Shown: piece after piece, positions 26,687 through 38,321 of the stretch | How the letters are laid out: each line of letters starts with the position of its first letter | Numbering within the stretch: position 1 is the stretch's first letter | Source: Azorhizobium oxalatiphilum | GTDB lineage: Bacteria > Pseudomonadota > Alphaproteobacteria > Rhizobiales > Xanthobacteraceae | DNA length: 64,000 nt | Assembly: GCF_014635325.1 (NCBI RefSeq) | Contig: NZ_BMCT01000008.1 | Location: 291,682-355,681 of the forward strand | Reading direction: 5' to 3' | The notes under the pieces: generated by a model | What the model saw: the letters and a program-made list of their open reading frames with translations, nothing else | The model's database searches: none | What the model was told of the DNA's origin: nothing | Made by a program: the position numbers and the translations under genes

Positions 26687-27400
26687 GGAAGAGAGAGGAC
26701 CATTCAGCGCCCCATCGGCAACCTCGCCCGCGACCGCGGCGACAGGTCGCGCCCAGGCGCCGATGGTGAGTTCATCCACGCTCGGCCCGAAATCGAGCGG
26801 CGTGTGGGTGGCGGCGAGGATGATACCCCCGGAGGCCAGATGGGCACGGGAGAGTTCGGCGAATCGCGCCTGCGCGGTCACGTCGAGCGCGGTGGTGGGC
26901 TCGTCGAGCACCCACACCGTGCGGCGCGTCACCAGCAGGCGGGCGATGGCGAGGCGGCGCTTCTGGCCGGCAGACAGCACGGAGGCGGGCAGCCGTCCGA
27001 GGCCGCCGAGGCCCACCTCGTCCAGCGCCTCTTCAACGCCAAGCCCGGTGCGTCCGAGCACGTCGCGCCAGAAGGCCAGGTTCTCGGAAACGGTGAGCGC
27101 GCCTTTGAGCGCATCGTCATGGCCGAGGTAGTGGAGCTGTTCCCTCAGGGGCAGGTCCGGGGCGCCGTTGCGCAAAGACACGGTCCCTTCGGTGGGACCG
27201 AGAAGGCCGGCGATGATGCGCAAAAGCGAAGACTTTCCGGCCCCATTCGGCCCGACTATCACAAGTGCATGGCCGGCCTGCGTTTGGAACGATAGTCGTG
27301 AGAAAAGTTTCCGTTGTCCGCGCTGGCACGAAAGGCCTTCTGCGCAAAGGGTTGGCACTGTATTCGCGCCCTCGCCGGTGGGCTGTTCAACTTGGTTCAT
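26684..27400 (-). CDS. ccmA: Heme exporter ATP-binding protein CcmA
   Basis: ABC ATPase of cytochrome c maturation, 238 residues. Walker A GPNGAGKSS (50-58), signature LSAGQKRR, Walker B VWVLDEPTTALD, and the switch His in AATHTP. N-terminal ~15 residues are a short extension relative to E. coli. Transcribed towards ccmB but separated from it by repeat C2. Divergent from acnA with a 156-bp shared upstream region. Confidence 0.96.
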   Translation of the reverse strand: MNQVEQPTGEGANTVPTLCAEGLSCQRGQRKLFSRLSFQTQAGHALVIVGPNGAGKSSLLRIIAGLLGPTEGTVSLRNGAPDLPLREQLHYLGHDDALKGALTVSENLAFWRDVLGRTGLGVEEALDEVGLGGLGRLPASVLSAGQKRRLAIARLLVTRRTVWVLDEPTTALDVTAQARFAELSRAHLASGGIILAATHTPLDFGPSVDELTIGAWARPVAAVAGEVADGALNGPLSS

Positions 27401-27556
27401 GTTGCCCGTCTTATCGCATGACTGCCGTTTAAAATCGCTCTATAAAGCGGCTGAACCGCACCGCCCATGGTGCAGGGGGGTGTCTGGCCCCGGGCCATCA
27501 CCCCGTTCACCATGGCGTATCGCGTCGGTCGTTCATCGAACCGGAGAAAACGCGCC

Positions 27557-30253
<2,697 letters not shown>

Positions 30254-30262
30254 GGTTTCAAG

Positions 30263-30297
30263 AGGGCGGATGGTGGAGGCACCATCCGCCCTTTTTG
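30263..30297 (+). terminator. Rho-independent terminator of acnA
   Basis: AGGGCGGATGGT (30263-30274) pairs with ACCATCCGCCCT (30280-30291), followed by TTTTTGC. Ten bases after the acnA stop. Confidence 0.92.
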
Positions 30298-30541
30298 CAT
30301 CTTGCCTCCGGCGAGGGGGTTCGGGATTTCCCGGAAATGATTTCCTCATCCATTTTGTCGCAAATTGTCTCACCTTGAAGTGACTGGCTCTGTGGCCGTG
30401 CCGGGCCTATCCGTTGGCCTGACCACAGCCGTCACGGGTTCAGTCGCCCAAGGTCCGCTTCGGTTTTCCGTTCCGGTTTCTCGTCCGACTTTGCCCAAGG
30501 CTTTGTCTTACGTTGTTCTTTCAGGGTTTTGATTACCGCCC

Positions 30542-31348
30542 ATGATCGCCGCGCCGCTGTTCCGTCTCTCCCTGCGCACCGTGCTGGCTCTCGCCATCGC
30601 CGGCCTCGCGGGCGTGCCGGCGATGGCGCAGGAGGCGGTGGTCAAGGTCGCCACGCAGTCCGCCGCGGAAGCGCCCAAGGACGTCATGCCCAAGGCGGTG
30701 GTGGAACTGTTCACCAGCCAGGGCTGCGCCTCCTGTCCGCCGGCCGATGCACTGCTGGGCGAGCTGGCCCGCGATCCCTCCGTGATCCCGCTCACCCTTG
30801 CGGTGGACTATTGGGATTACATCGGCTGGAAGGACACTCTGGCCCAGCACGGCCATTCCCAGCGCCAGCGCGCCTATGCGGACGTGCGCGGCGACCGCAA
30901 GATCTACACCCCCCAGATGGTGGTGGACGGCACGCAGGCCGCCATCGGTAGCGATCGGGCTGCGGTGGAGAAGGCCATGGTGAGCGCCAAGGCCGCCGGC
31001 GGCGCGCTCATGGTGCCGGTGCGCCTTGCCCGCGAGGGCGATGATCTGGTGGTGGATGTCAAAAGCCTCCAGCACGCGCCGGGTGCGGAAGTGTGGATCT
31101 GCCCGGTGATCCGCTCGCATACGGTGGCCATCGGCCGGGGCGAGAATGGCGGGCGCAACATCACCTATACCAATGTGGTGCGCGGCTGGGTCCGCGCCGG
31201 CACGTGGGATGGCGCTGCCGAGCGCTTCAAGGTGCCGGTGAACCAGCTGCGCCTCGATGGCGTGAATGCGGTGGTGGTGCTGCTCCAGTCCGGCACGTTT
31301 GCCGCCCCCGGCCCCATCCTCGGCGCCGCGACCCTGCCGCTGAACTGA
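30542..31348 (+). CDS. DUF1223-family exported thioredoxin-fold protein
   Basis: 268 residues. Signal peptide (TVLALAIAGLAGVPAMAQE). The N-terminal domain begins VVELFTSQGCASCPPADALL, a thioredoxin-like CxxC motif (CASC), then VDYWDYIGWKDTLA with the RQRAY and YTPQMVVDG landmarks of DUF1223. The C-terminal half is a beta-rich domain. Probably periplasmic; redox function is suggested by the CxxC but unproven. Preceded by 288 bp that hold the acnA terminator and no other recognised feature. Confidence 0.87.
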   Translation: MIAAPLFRLSLRTVLALAIAGLAGVPAMAQEAVVKVATQSAAEAPKDVMPKAVVELFTSQGCASCPPADALLGELARDPSVIPLTLAVDYWDYIGWKDTLAQHGHSQRQRAYADVRGDRKIYTPQMVVDGTQAAIGSDRAAVEKAMVSAKAAGGALMVPVRLAREGDDLVVDVKSLQHAPGAEVWICPVIRSHTVAIGRGENGGRNITYTNVVRGWVRAGTWDGAAERFKVPVNQLRLDGVNAVVVLLQSGTFAAPGPILGAATLPLN

Positions 31349-31447
31349 GCGGGTTTTTCGGAGCCGGGCGACAGTCGGGCGCTTAGGCCTGCGCAACTGC
31401 CTTCCGTGTCAGCCGGTCCGCTCCACCTTCGCTGGGCCCTCACCAAT

Positions 31448-31592
31448 CGTCATGGCCGGACTTGATCCGGCCATCCACGTCCCTCCGCCGGGAAGGCGGA
31501 AAGCCTCTGCGCGAACGGCGGCCGCATTCCCGGGCTCCGCACGATCCACTGTCGGCCTGACGTGGATGGCCGGATCAAGTCCGGCCATGACG
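31448..31592. repeat. Dispersed repeat family A (copy A2), 33-bp perfect inverted arms
   Basis: The arm 31448-31480 is the exact reverse complement of 31560-31592. The arms are TCATGGCCGGACTTGATCC-like, the GATC version of the motif. The 79-bp centre shares CCACTGTCGGCCTG next to its right arm with copy A3 (35562-35707). It lies 100 bp after the DUF1223 gene. Confidence 0.9.
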
Positions 31593-31631
31593 ATGTTCTG
31601 CAGTTACAGCATCGCCCCATCCGCCGGCCCA

Positions 31632-31772
31632 AAACGAAAAGAGCCTGTCCGCTGCGACCGCGAACAGGCTCGAATTCTCAAGATTTTTGGAGTGTAGCAG
31701 TGGCCGGTTCGCACCACCCCGGGGGGCTGGGGGGCTGGGATAGACCGGAGGGGCGGCGAACCGGCCCTGCTA
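31632..31772 (-). ncRNA. Candidate small RNA with its own terminator
   Basis: Read on the minus strand, a long imperfect hairpin pairs TAGCAGGGCCGGTTCGC (31756-31772) with GCGAACCGGCCACTGCTA (31695-31712), one bulge. Then, after a short A/T-rich linker, comes a second hairpin, GAGCCTGT...ACAGGCTC (31641-31671), followed by TTTTCGTTTT, a good rho-independent terminator. No minus-strand protein gene precedes it, so the terminator most likely ends a non-coding transcript. It does not match tmRNA, SRP RNA or RNase P RNA motifs that I can recognise. The family is unknown. Confidence 0.45.
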
Positions 31773-32034
31773 CGGGTCTGAAGATGATCCCGGCCCTTGT
31801 CGATGCCTTGACCGAATTCCGGCAAGACTGTGTTCGCGAGTGACGAGCGCGTGATTGGGGCCCCTGCCTGTCTGCCGGCCTTACGTTTCGGGTCCTGCAT
31901 GCCGGTGCCCGCCTTTCGCACCGCCTTGTCCGGCAAGGCTCAAGCCTGCCCGCCGAGCCGGCTATGGAAAGTCCTTGAAAGCGGCCGGTCCTGCGGCGAT
32001 CATTCCGTTTGAAACGTCTGCCACGGGAGGCCCG

Positions 32035-32409
32035 ATGGGCGACATCGAACCTATACGGCGCGGCCCGGCGCCCCTTTCGCCTCACCCCACCCCTGCCGCA
32101 ACCCCGGCACCCGCTCTGGTCCGTTTCGACCGGCGGGAACTCGACCGCATCCTCGATCTCTACGGCCGCATGGTCGCCGCCGGCGAATGGCGCGACTACG
32201 CCATCGACTTCCTGAAGGACAAGGCGGTGTTCTCCATCTTCCGCCGCTCCTTCGACGTGGCGCTCTACCGCATCGAGAAGGACCCCAAGCTCGCCCGCAG
32301 GCAGGGCGCCTATAGCGTGGTGTCGCAGACCGGGCTGATTCTGAAGCGCGGCCATGACCTGCCCCGTGTCATCGCCGTGCTGGAGAAGCCGCTGAAAGCC
32401 ATCGGGTAG
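32035..32409 (+). CDS. DUF2794-family protein
   Basis: 124 residues, cytosolic, from the ATG at 32035 with a GGGAGG ribosome site. After a Pro/Ala-rich head comes the conserved core VRFDRRELDRILDLYGRMVAAGEWRDYAIDF (segments FDRRELDRIL, YGRMVAAGEW, WRDYAIDFL), then DVALYRIEKDPKL and QTGLILKRGHDL. DUF2794 is restricted largely to alphaproteobacteria; function unknown. It precedes polA by 109 bp on the same strand. Confidence 0.9.
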   Translation: MGDIEPIRRGPAPLSPHPTPAATPAPALVRFDRRELDRILDLYGRMVAAGEWRDYAIDFLKDKAVFSIFRRSFDVALYRIEKDPKLARRQGAYSVVSQTGLILKRGHDLPRVIAVLEKPLKAIG

Positions 32410-32518
32410 CCAAGCGCCCGCAAGGGTTGGGGCAAAGGGAGAACGCGGTTGTCCCCCGGCGGTGTTGTTTCCGGCCGGGCTGTCGGGCATCGTGCGCGCC
32501 ATATCAACGGATGGCCCA

Positions 32519-35500
32519 ATGTCTTCTGCACCCCGCCCGATCCAGCCCGGCGACCACGTGTTTCTGGTGGACGGCTCGTCCTTCGTGTTCCGCGCCTACT
32601 TCCAGTCCATCAATCAGGACCGGAAGTACAATTACCGCTCGGACCGCCTGCCCACCGGCGCGGTGCGGCTGTTCTGCACGAAGCTGTTCCAGTTCGTCCG
32701 CGACGGGGCGCTCGGCATCAAGCCGACCCATCTGGCCATCATCTTCGACAAGTCCGAGGACAGTTTCCGCAAGGAGCTGTACCCGCTCTACAAGGCCAAC
32801 CGCTCCGATCCGCCGGACGATCTGATCCCCCAGTTCCCGCTCATGCGCGAGGCGGTCAAGGCGTTCGGCGTGATCCCCGTGGAGCAGGCCCGCTACGAGG
32901 CGGACGATCTCATCGCCACTTATGCCAAACAGGCGCAGGCGGCGGGCGCGGACGTGCTCATCGTCTCCGCCGACAAGGATCTGATGCAGCTCATCGGCGA
33001 CCGGGTGGCCATGTATGACCCGGCCTCCGGCGAGCAGGGCGGGCGCGGCTCGCGGCCCGAGCGGCGCATCGGCGTGCCCGAGGTGGAGGAATATTTCGGC
33101 GTCGGCCCCGACAAGGTGGTGGACGTGCAGGCGCTGGCCGGCGACTCGACCGACAACGTGCCCGGCGTGCCCGGCATCGGCATCAAGACCGCCGCCATGC
33201 TCATCAACGAATATGGCGACCTCGACACGCTTCTCGCCCGCGCCGGCGAGATCAAGCAGGTGAAGCGGCGGGAATCCCTGCTCGACCCGGAGAATGTCGA
33301 GAAGGCGAAGATCTCGCGCGAGCTGGTGAAGCTGGTCACGGATGTCGCCGTGGAAGTTCCGCTGCACGATCTCGTGCTGGAAGACCCGGACGGCAAGCGC
33401 CTGATCGCCTTCCTCAAGGCCATGGAATTCACCACCATCGTGCGCCGCGCGGCGGAAGCCTTTTCCGTCGAGGCTGCCGCCATCGAGCCCGATCCGCGCC
33501 TTGCCGTCTCCGGTACGGGCGAGCTGTTCGCCGGCCAGAGCACGCCGGTGGCCGGGGGAGCCGCCGCGCCTGAAGCCGATGGCGAAGCATCGGCGGCTGC
33601 CGCTCCCGCGCCGAGCGGCCGGCCCAGCGTGATGAACCCGGCGGACCTTGCCGCCGCCCGCGCGCAGGAGGCCCGCGCCACCAAGGTGGACCGGGCCGCC
33701 TATGCCATGCTCACCACCAGGGCCGAGCTGGAAAAATGGTGCGCCAAGGCGCGCGAGCAGGGCGTCGTCGCCTTCGACACCGAGACCACCGGGCTCGATC
33801 CCCTGCAGGCGGAGCTGGTGGGCGTCTCGCTGGCGCTGGCGCCGAACGAGGCCTGCTACATCCCGCTGCGCCATATCGGCGCCGCCGATCTGTTCAGCGA
33901 GGGGCTGCTGCCGGACCAGATCCCCTTCAACGACGCGCTCGCGGTCCTGAAAGAGCTGCTGGAAGACGCGGGCACGCTGAAGATCGGCCACAACGTCAAA
34001 TATGACGCTGCCATCCTCGCCCGCCACGGCATCATTGTCGGCCCGTTCGACTGCACCATGTGCATGTCCTATGCGCTGGATGCCGGGCGCGGCGGCCATG
34101 GCATGGACGAGCTGTCGGTCAAATATCTCGGCCACACGCCGATCCCGTTCACGGACGTGGCCGGCAAGGGCAAGAGCCAGATCACCTTCGACCGGGTGCC
34201 GCTGGAGGCCGCCACCTCCTATGCGGCCGAGGATGCGGACGTGACCTTCCGCCTGTGGCGTGTGCTGAAGCCCCGCCTGCCGGCGGATGGCATGACCACC
34301 GTCTATGAGACGCTGGAGCGCCCGCTCATCTCCGTGCTCACCCGCATGGAAGGGCGCGGCATCTCCATCGACCGCGCCACGCTGGCGCGCCTGTCCTCGG
34401 AGTTCGCGCAGGGCGCGGCCCGGCTGGAAGACGAGATTTCGGAGCTGGCCGGCGAGAAGATCAACGTCGGCTCGCCCAAGCAGATCGGTGATCTGCTGTT
34501 CGGCAAGATGGGCCTGAAGGGCGGCACCAAGACCCCCACGGGGGCCTGGTCCACCAAGGCGAACGTGCTGGACGAGCTGGCGGAAGAAGGCTTCGAGCTG
34601 CCGCAGAAGATCCTGAACTGGCGCCAGCTCTCCAAGCTCCGTTCCACCTATACGGACGCGCTGCCCGCTTATGTGAATCCCACCAGTCAGCGGGTTCACA
34701 CCTCCTATGCGCTGGCGGCCACCACCACCGGGCGGCTGTCCTCCTCCGAGCCTAACCTCCAGAACATCCCGATCCGCACCGAGGAAGGCCGTCGCATCCG
34801 CCGCGCCTTCGTCGCCGTGCCCGGCACCAAGCTGGTGTCGGCGGACTATTCGCAGATCGAGCTGCGGCTGCTGGCCGAGATCGCCGAAATCCCCTCGCTG
34901 CGGCAGGCGTTCCAGGATGGCATCGACATCCACGCCATGACCGCCTCCGAGATGTTCGGCGTGCCGGTGGAAGGCATGCCCTCCGAGGTGCGCCGCCGGG
35001 CGAAGGCCATCAATTTCGGCATCATCTACGGCATCTCGGCCTTCGGCCTCGCCAACCAGCTCAGCATTCCGCGCGACGAGGCGGGTGCCTACATCAAGCG
35101 TTACTTCGAGCGCTTCCCCGGCATCCGGGCCTATATGGACGAGACCAAGGCCTATTGCCGCGAGCATGGCTATGTGGAGACGCTGTTCGGCCGGCGCTGC
35201 CACTATCCGGACATCGCCGCCTCCAACCCCTCCATCCGCGCCTTCAACGAGCGCGCGGCCATCAATGCGCGGCTTCAGGGCACGGCGGCGGACATCATCC
35301 GCCGCGCCATGATCCGCATGGAGGATGCGCTCGCCGAGGCGAAGCTGAACGCCCGCATGCTGCTTCAGGTGCACGATGAACTGGTGTTCGAGGTGCCCGA
35401 CGCCGAGGTGGAGGCGACGCTGCCCGTGGTGCGCCACGTGATGGAGACTGCGGCGCTGCCGGCGGTGAAGCTCGCCGTGCCGCTTCAGGTGGAAGCCGCC

Positions 35501-35530
35501 GCCGCCGACAATTGGGAAGAGGCGCACTAA
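32519..35530 (+). CDS. polA: DNA polymerase I
   Basis: Removes RNA primers and fills gaps in replication and excision repair. 1003 residues from the ATG at 32519. The 5'-3' exonuclease (about 12-300) has ADDLIATYA and GDSTDNVPGVPGIGIKTA. An Ala/Pro/Glu-rich linker (about 325-395) follows. The 3'-5' exonuclease retains Asp420 and Glu422 (FDTETTGLDP), so proofreading should work. The polymerase has DYSQIELRLLAEI (about 776-788), the RRRAKAINFGIIYG finger helix and HDELVFEV (952-959). Full-length enzyme. Confidence 0.98.
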   Translation: MSSAPRPIQPGDHVFLVDGSSFVFRAYFQSINQDRKYNYRSDRLPTGAVRLFCTKLFQFVRDGALGIKPTHLAIIFDKSEDSFRKELYPLYKANRSDPPDDLIPQFPLMREAVKAFGVIPVEQARYEADDLIATYAKQAQAAGADVLIVSADKDLMQLIGDRVAMYDPASGEQGGRGSRPERRIGVPEVEEYFGVGPDKVVDVQALAGDSTDNVPGVPGIGIKTAAMLINEYGDLDTLLARAGEIKQVKRRESLLDPENVEKAKISRELVKLVTDVAVEVPLHDLVLEDPDGKRLIAFLKAMEFTTIVRRAAEAFSVEAAAIEPDPRLAVSGTGELFAGQSTPVAGGAAAPEADGEASAAAAPAPSGRPSVMNPADLAAARAQEARATKVDRAAYAMLTTRAELEKWCAKAREQGVVAFDTETTGLDPLQAELVGVSLALAPNEACYIPLRHIGAADLFSEGLLPDQIPFNDALAVLKELLEDAGTLKIGHNVKYDAAILARHGIIVGPFDCTMCMSYALDAGRGGHGMDELSVKYLGHTPIPFTDVAGKGKSQITFDRVPLEAATSYAAEDADVTFRLWRVLKPRLPADGMTTVYETLERPLISVLTRMEGRGISIDRATLARLSSEFAQGAARLEDEISELAGEKINVGSPKQIGDLLFGKMGLKGGTKTPTGAWSTKANVLDELAEEGFELPQKILNWRQLSKLRSTYTDALPAYVNPTSQRVHTSYALAATTTGRLSSSEPNLQNIPIRTEEGRRIRRAFVAVPGTKLVSADYSQIELRLLAEIAEIPSLRQAFQDGIDIHAMTASEMFGVPVEGMPSEVRRRAKAINFGIIYGISAFGLANQLSIPRDEAGAYIKRYFERFPGIRAYMDETKAYCREHGYVETLFGRRCHYPDIAASNPSIRAFNERAAINARLQGTAADIIRRAMIRMEDALAEAKLNARMLLQVHDELVFEVPDAEVEATLPVVRHVMETAALPAVKLAVPLQVEAAAADNWEEAH

Positions 35531-35561
35531 GGGGCAGCCTTCAAGATGGCTCCTCTCCACT

Positions 35562-35707
35562 CGTCATGGCCGGGCTTGACCCGGCCATCCACGTCCCGCG
35601 GCTGGGAGGACGTGTGGATGAAAGGCGCGAGCGGTCGGGGCATGCGGCTGAGTTGGCGGTCCACTGTCGGCCTGACGTGGATGCCCGGGTCAAGCCCGGG
35701 CATGACG
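35562..35707. repeat. Dispersed repeat family A (copy A3)
   Basis: 34-bp arms at 35562-35595 and 35674-35707 are reverse complements with two mismatches (GGCC versus GCCC forms). Centre about 78 bp, sharing CCACTGTCGGCCTG with copy A2. Placed 31 bp after polA. Confidence 0.9.
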
Positions 35708-35756
35708 AGGTTTTGCTGCATCGGGGCCGCTTTAAGTGTACGCGCTTTTGGCAAAT

Positions 35757-35780
35757 ATGTTCCGTGAAATAACGGAACAT
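35757..35780. promoter_or_regulatory. Palindrome, candidate operator upstream of cysG
   Basis: ATGTTCCGT (35757-35765) and ACGGAACAT (35772-35780) form a perfect 9-bp inverted repeat with a 6-base A/T-rich spacer. It lies 143 bp before the cysG start, in an A/T-richer stretch, and has no T-run on the plus strand, so an operator is more likely than a terminator. The regulator is unknown. The rest of 35531-35922 holds repeat A3 and no gene. Confidence 0.5.
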
Positions 35781-35922
35781 CATCCCATTCCTGTTGAATA
35801 GCCGGAAAACTTCCGCCATATGACGGAGACGCCCCTGCGCGCGCCTTGACCCATTCCCCTTGGCAAGCGATGCGTGCGGGAGGACAATTCACTTTGTACC
35901 GCGTCCAAGGAAAGACCGTGCC

Positions 35923-37422
35923 ATGAGTGCCGCTTCCACCCCCCAGCCCGAGGATCGCGCCCCGCGCGTGCGGGAGGGCGGGCGCATGGAGAAACTGGCG
36001 CGGCTGCCGGTCTTCTTCGGCCTGCATGGTCGCCGCGTGCTGGTGGCCGGCGGCAGCGAGGCGGCGGTGTGGAAGGCGGAACTGCTCTCCGCCGCAGGCG
36101 CGCGGGTGGAAGTCATCGCCCCCGAGATCTGCGAGGGCATGTGGCATCTGGCCGGCTCCGCGCCGGACGGGCACATCGCCATCCACAAGCGCCCGTGGAG
36201 CGCCGAGGATCTGGAAGGCGCGGCGCTGGCCATCGGCGATGCCGAGACCGACGAGCAGGCCGCATGGTTCGCCGCCGCTGCCCGCGCGGCGGGCGTGCCG
36301 GTGAACGTCATCGACAAGCCGGCCCATTGCGATTTCGCCTTCGGCGCCATCGTCAACCGTTCGCCCCTCGTGGTGGGCATCTCCACCGACGGGGCCGCTC
36401 CCGTGTTCGGGCAGGCCATCCGCGCCAAGATCGAGGCGCTGCTGCCGCAGGGTTTCCGGGCGTGGGCGCAGGCGGCACAGGTGTGGCGCGGCACGGTGTC
36501 GGCGCTCGGCCTCTCGTTCCAGAACCGCCGCCGCTTCTGGGAGGGCTTTGCCGCCAGAGCCATGGCCGAGCCCAACCGCCAGCCCGATGAGGCCGACCGC
36601 GCCGCGCTGCTGGCCGAGGTGGAAGCCGCTTCTGGCGCGCCCGACGTGGGTTCCGTGGTGCTGGTGGGAGCGGGGCCGGGCGATCCGGAACTCCTCACGC
36701 TGAAGGCCGTGCGCGCGCTCCAGAGCGCCGACGTGGTGCTCTATGACGATCTGGTCTCCGAGGCGGTGCTGGATTTCGCCCGCCGCGAGGCGAAGAAGAT
36801 GCTGGTGGGCAAGACCGGCTACGGCCCCTCCTGCAAGCAGGACGACATCAACGCCCTCATGGTGCAGCTCGCCCGCGAGGGCCGCCGGGTGGTGCGCCTG
36901 AAGGGCGGCGAGGCCATGATCTTCGGCCGCGCCGGCGAGGAGATCGCCGCCTGCCATGCGGCCGGCGTGCGGGTGGAGGTGGTGCCCGGCATTTCGGCCC
37001 CGCAGGGCGCGGCGAGCCGGCTGGTGGCGTCCCTCACCCATCGCGACCATGCCCGCCGGCTGCAATTCGTCACCGCCCATGCCCGCGATGGCAAGCTGCC
37101 GCGCGACCTCGATTTCAAGGCGCTGGCCGACAGGACCGCCACCACCGTGGTCTACATGCCCCGCCGCACTTTGCCGGACCTTCTGGCCGAGCTGACCGCC
37201 GCCGGCATCGACGCCGCAACCCCTGCGGTGGCGGTGTTCTCGGTGACGCGGGCGGACGAGCAGGTGGTGTGGGCGACGGTGGCCGGCCTGCCCGAGGCGG
37301 TGGCCGCCGCCGTGGACGAGGGGGCGACGGGGCCGTGCCTCGTCATCTATGGCCATGCCTTGTCTGCTGCCGAGGGGGCGAAGGCTCTTCTTGCACCCGA
37401 GGCTCGCACGGCCCAGATGTGA
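35923..37422 (+). CDS. cysG: Siroheme synthase CysG (rhizobial type)
   Basis: Trifunctional enzyme: methylates uroporphyrinogen III at C2 and C7, then oxidises and inserts iron to give siroheme for sulfite/nitrite reductases. 499 residues from the ATG at 35923 (AAGGAAAG upstream). The N-terminal dehydrogenase/chelatase has the Rossmann VLVAGGSEAAVWKAELL (about 36-52). The C-terminal methyltransferase begins VVLVGAGPGDPELLTLKA (about 244-261). Odd: the usual LKGGDP(M/F)IFGR motif reads GGEAM at residues 328-332, Asp to Glu and Pro to Ala. No sulfite reductase gene follows; moeB does. Confidence 0.92.
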   Translation: MSAASTPQPEDRAPRVREGGRMEKLARLPVFFGLHGRRVLVAGGSEAAVWKAELLSAAGARVEVIAPEICEGMWHLAGSAPDGHIAIHKRPWSAEDLEGAALAIGDAETDEQAAWFAAAARAAGVPVNVIDKPAHCDFAFGAIVNRSPLVVGISTDGAAPVFGQAIRAKIEALLPQGFRAWAQAAQVWRGTVSALGLSFQNRRRFWEGFAARAMAEPNRQPDEADRAALLAEVEAASGAPDVGSVVLVGAGPGDPELLTLKAVRALQSADVVLYDDLVSEAVLDFARREAKKMLVGKTGYGPSCKQDDINALMVQLAREGRRVVRLKGGEAMIFGRAGEEIAACHAAGVRVEVVPGISAPQGAASRLVASLTHRDHARRLQFVTAHARDGKLPRDLDFKALADRTATTVVYMPRRTLPDLLAELTAAGIDAATPAVAVFSVTRADEQVVWATVAGLPEAVAAAVDEGATGPCLVIYGHALSAAEGAKALLAPEARTAQM

Positions 37423-37464
37423 GGGGCGCGCCCGGTCGCGGGCGCCTCAGGATTTAAGAGTGAT

Positions 37465-38277
37465 ATGGCCTTCTCGCCCGAAGAGATCGAACGCTACGCC
37501 CGCCACATCGTGCTGCATGACGTGGGTGGCCCCGGCCAGCAGAAGCTGAAGAAGGCCTCCGTGCTGGTGGTGGGTGCCGGCGGTCTCGGCGCGCCGGCGC
37601 TGCTCTATCTGGCGGCGGCGGGCGTGGGCCGGCTGATCGTGGTGGATGACGACGAGGTCTCGCTCTCCAACCTCCAGCGGCAGGTGATCCACCGCACGCC
37701 GGACATCGGCCGCCCGAAGACCGACAGCGCCCGTGACGCCGTGGAAGCGCTCAACCCGCATGTGGAGGTGGAGACGCACGCCGTGCGCCTCACCCCCGAC
37801 AATGCGCTCGATCTCATCTCCCGCGCCGACGTGGTGCTGGATGGCTCGGACAATTTCTCCACCCGCTATCTGGTGTCGGACGCCTGCGTGCTGGCGAAGA
37901 AGACGCTTGTCACTGCCGCGCTCGGCACCTTCGACGCCACGCTGACCACCATCCGCGCTCATGAGACGGGACCGGACGGCGAGCCGAACCCCACCTATCG
38001 CTGCCTGTTCCCGGAAGCCCCGCCGCCCGGCATGGTGCCGGCCTGCGCGGAGGCGGGGGTGCTTGGGGCTCTGGCGGGCATCGCCGGTTCCATGGCGGCG
38101 CTGGAGGCCATCCGCGCCATCGTCGGCTTCGGCGAGGGGCTGGTGGGCAAGCTGCTGATGATGGACGCCCGCTCCATGCGTTTCGAGACGCTGAGCTACG
38201 GCTGGGACGCGGACAATCCGCTCACCGGCACGGCGGCGCGCATCACCGATCTGTCGGAGCATGTGAAGGCGGCGTAA
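37465..38277 (+). CDS. moeB: MoeB/ThiF/HesA-family adenylyltransferase
   Basis: E1-like enzyme that adenylates the C-terminal Gly of a small sulfur carrier (MoaD or ThiS). 270 residues. The nucleotide fold is VLVVGAGGLGAPALLYL (33-49), followed by VDDDEVSLSNLQRQVIH with the ATP-contacting Asp, Arg and Gln, Lys85, and DGSDNFSTRY (126-135). The Cys pairs of the E. coli MoeB zinc site are incomplete: TYRC has a single Cys and the C-terminal pair is absent. Only 42 bp after cysG. A ThiF role is possible; no moa or thi gene is adjacent. Confidence 0.85.
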   Translation: MAFSPEEIERYARHIVLHDVGGPGQQKLKKASVLVVGAGGLGAPALLYLAAAGVGRLIVVDDDEVSLSNLQRQVIHRTPDIGRPKTDSARDAVEALNPHVEVETHAVRLTPDNALDLISRADVVLDGSDNFSTRYLVSDACVLAKKTLVTAALGTFDATLTTIRAHETGPDGEPNPTYRCLFPEAPPPGMVPACAEAGVLGALAGIAGSMAALEAIRAIVGFGEGLVGKLLMMDARSMRFETLSYGWDADNPLTGTAARITDLSEHVKAA

Positions 38278-38321
38278 GCGCTGCCGGTCTTCGGGAACGC
38301 CCTCTCCGCCCTGAACGACAT

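Noticed and set aside
27467..27556. ATG start for acnA at 27467
   Set aside because: The extra 30 residues have no homology to AcnA, and the GTG at 27557 has a ribosome site and the conserved N terminus.
31640..31830. tmRNA, SRP RNA or 6S RNA
   Set aside because: No GGUCAGGUCCGGAAGGAAGCAG-type SRP core, no tag-coding segment and no 6S-like bubble; left as an unassigned candidate RNA.
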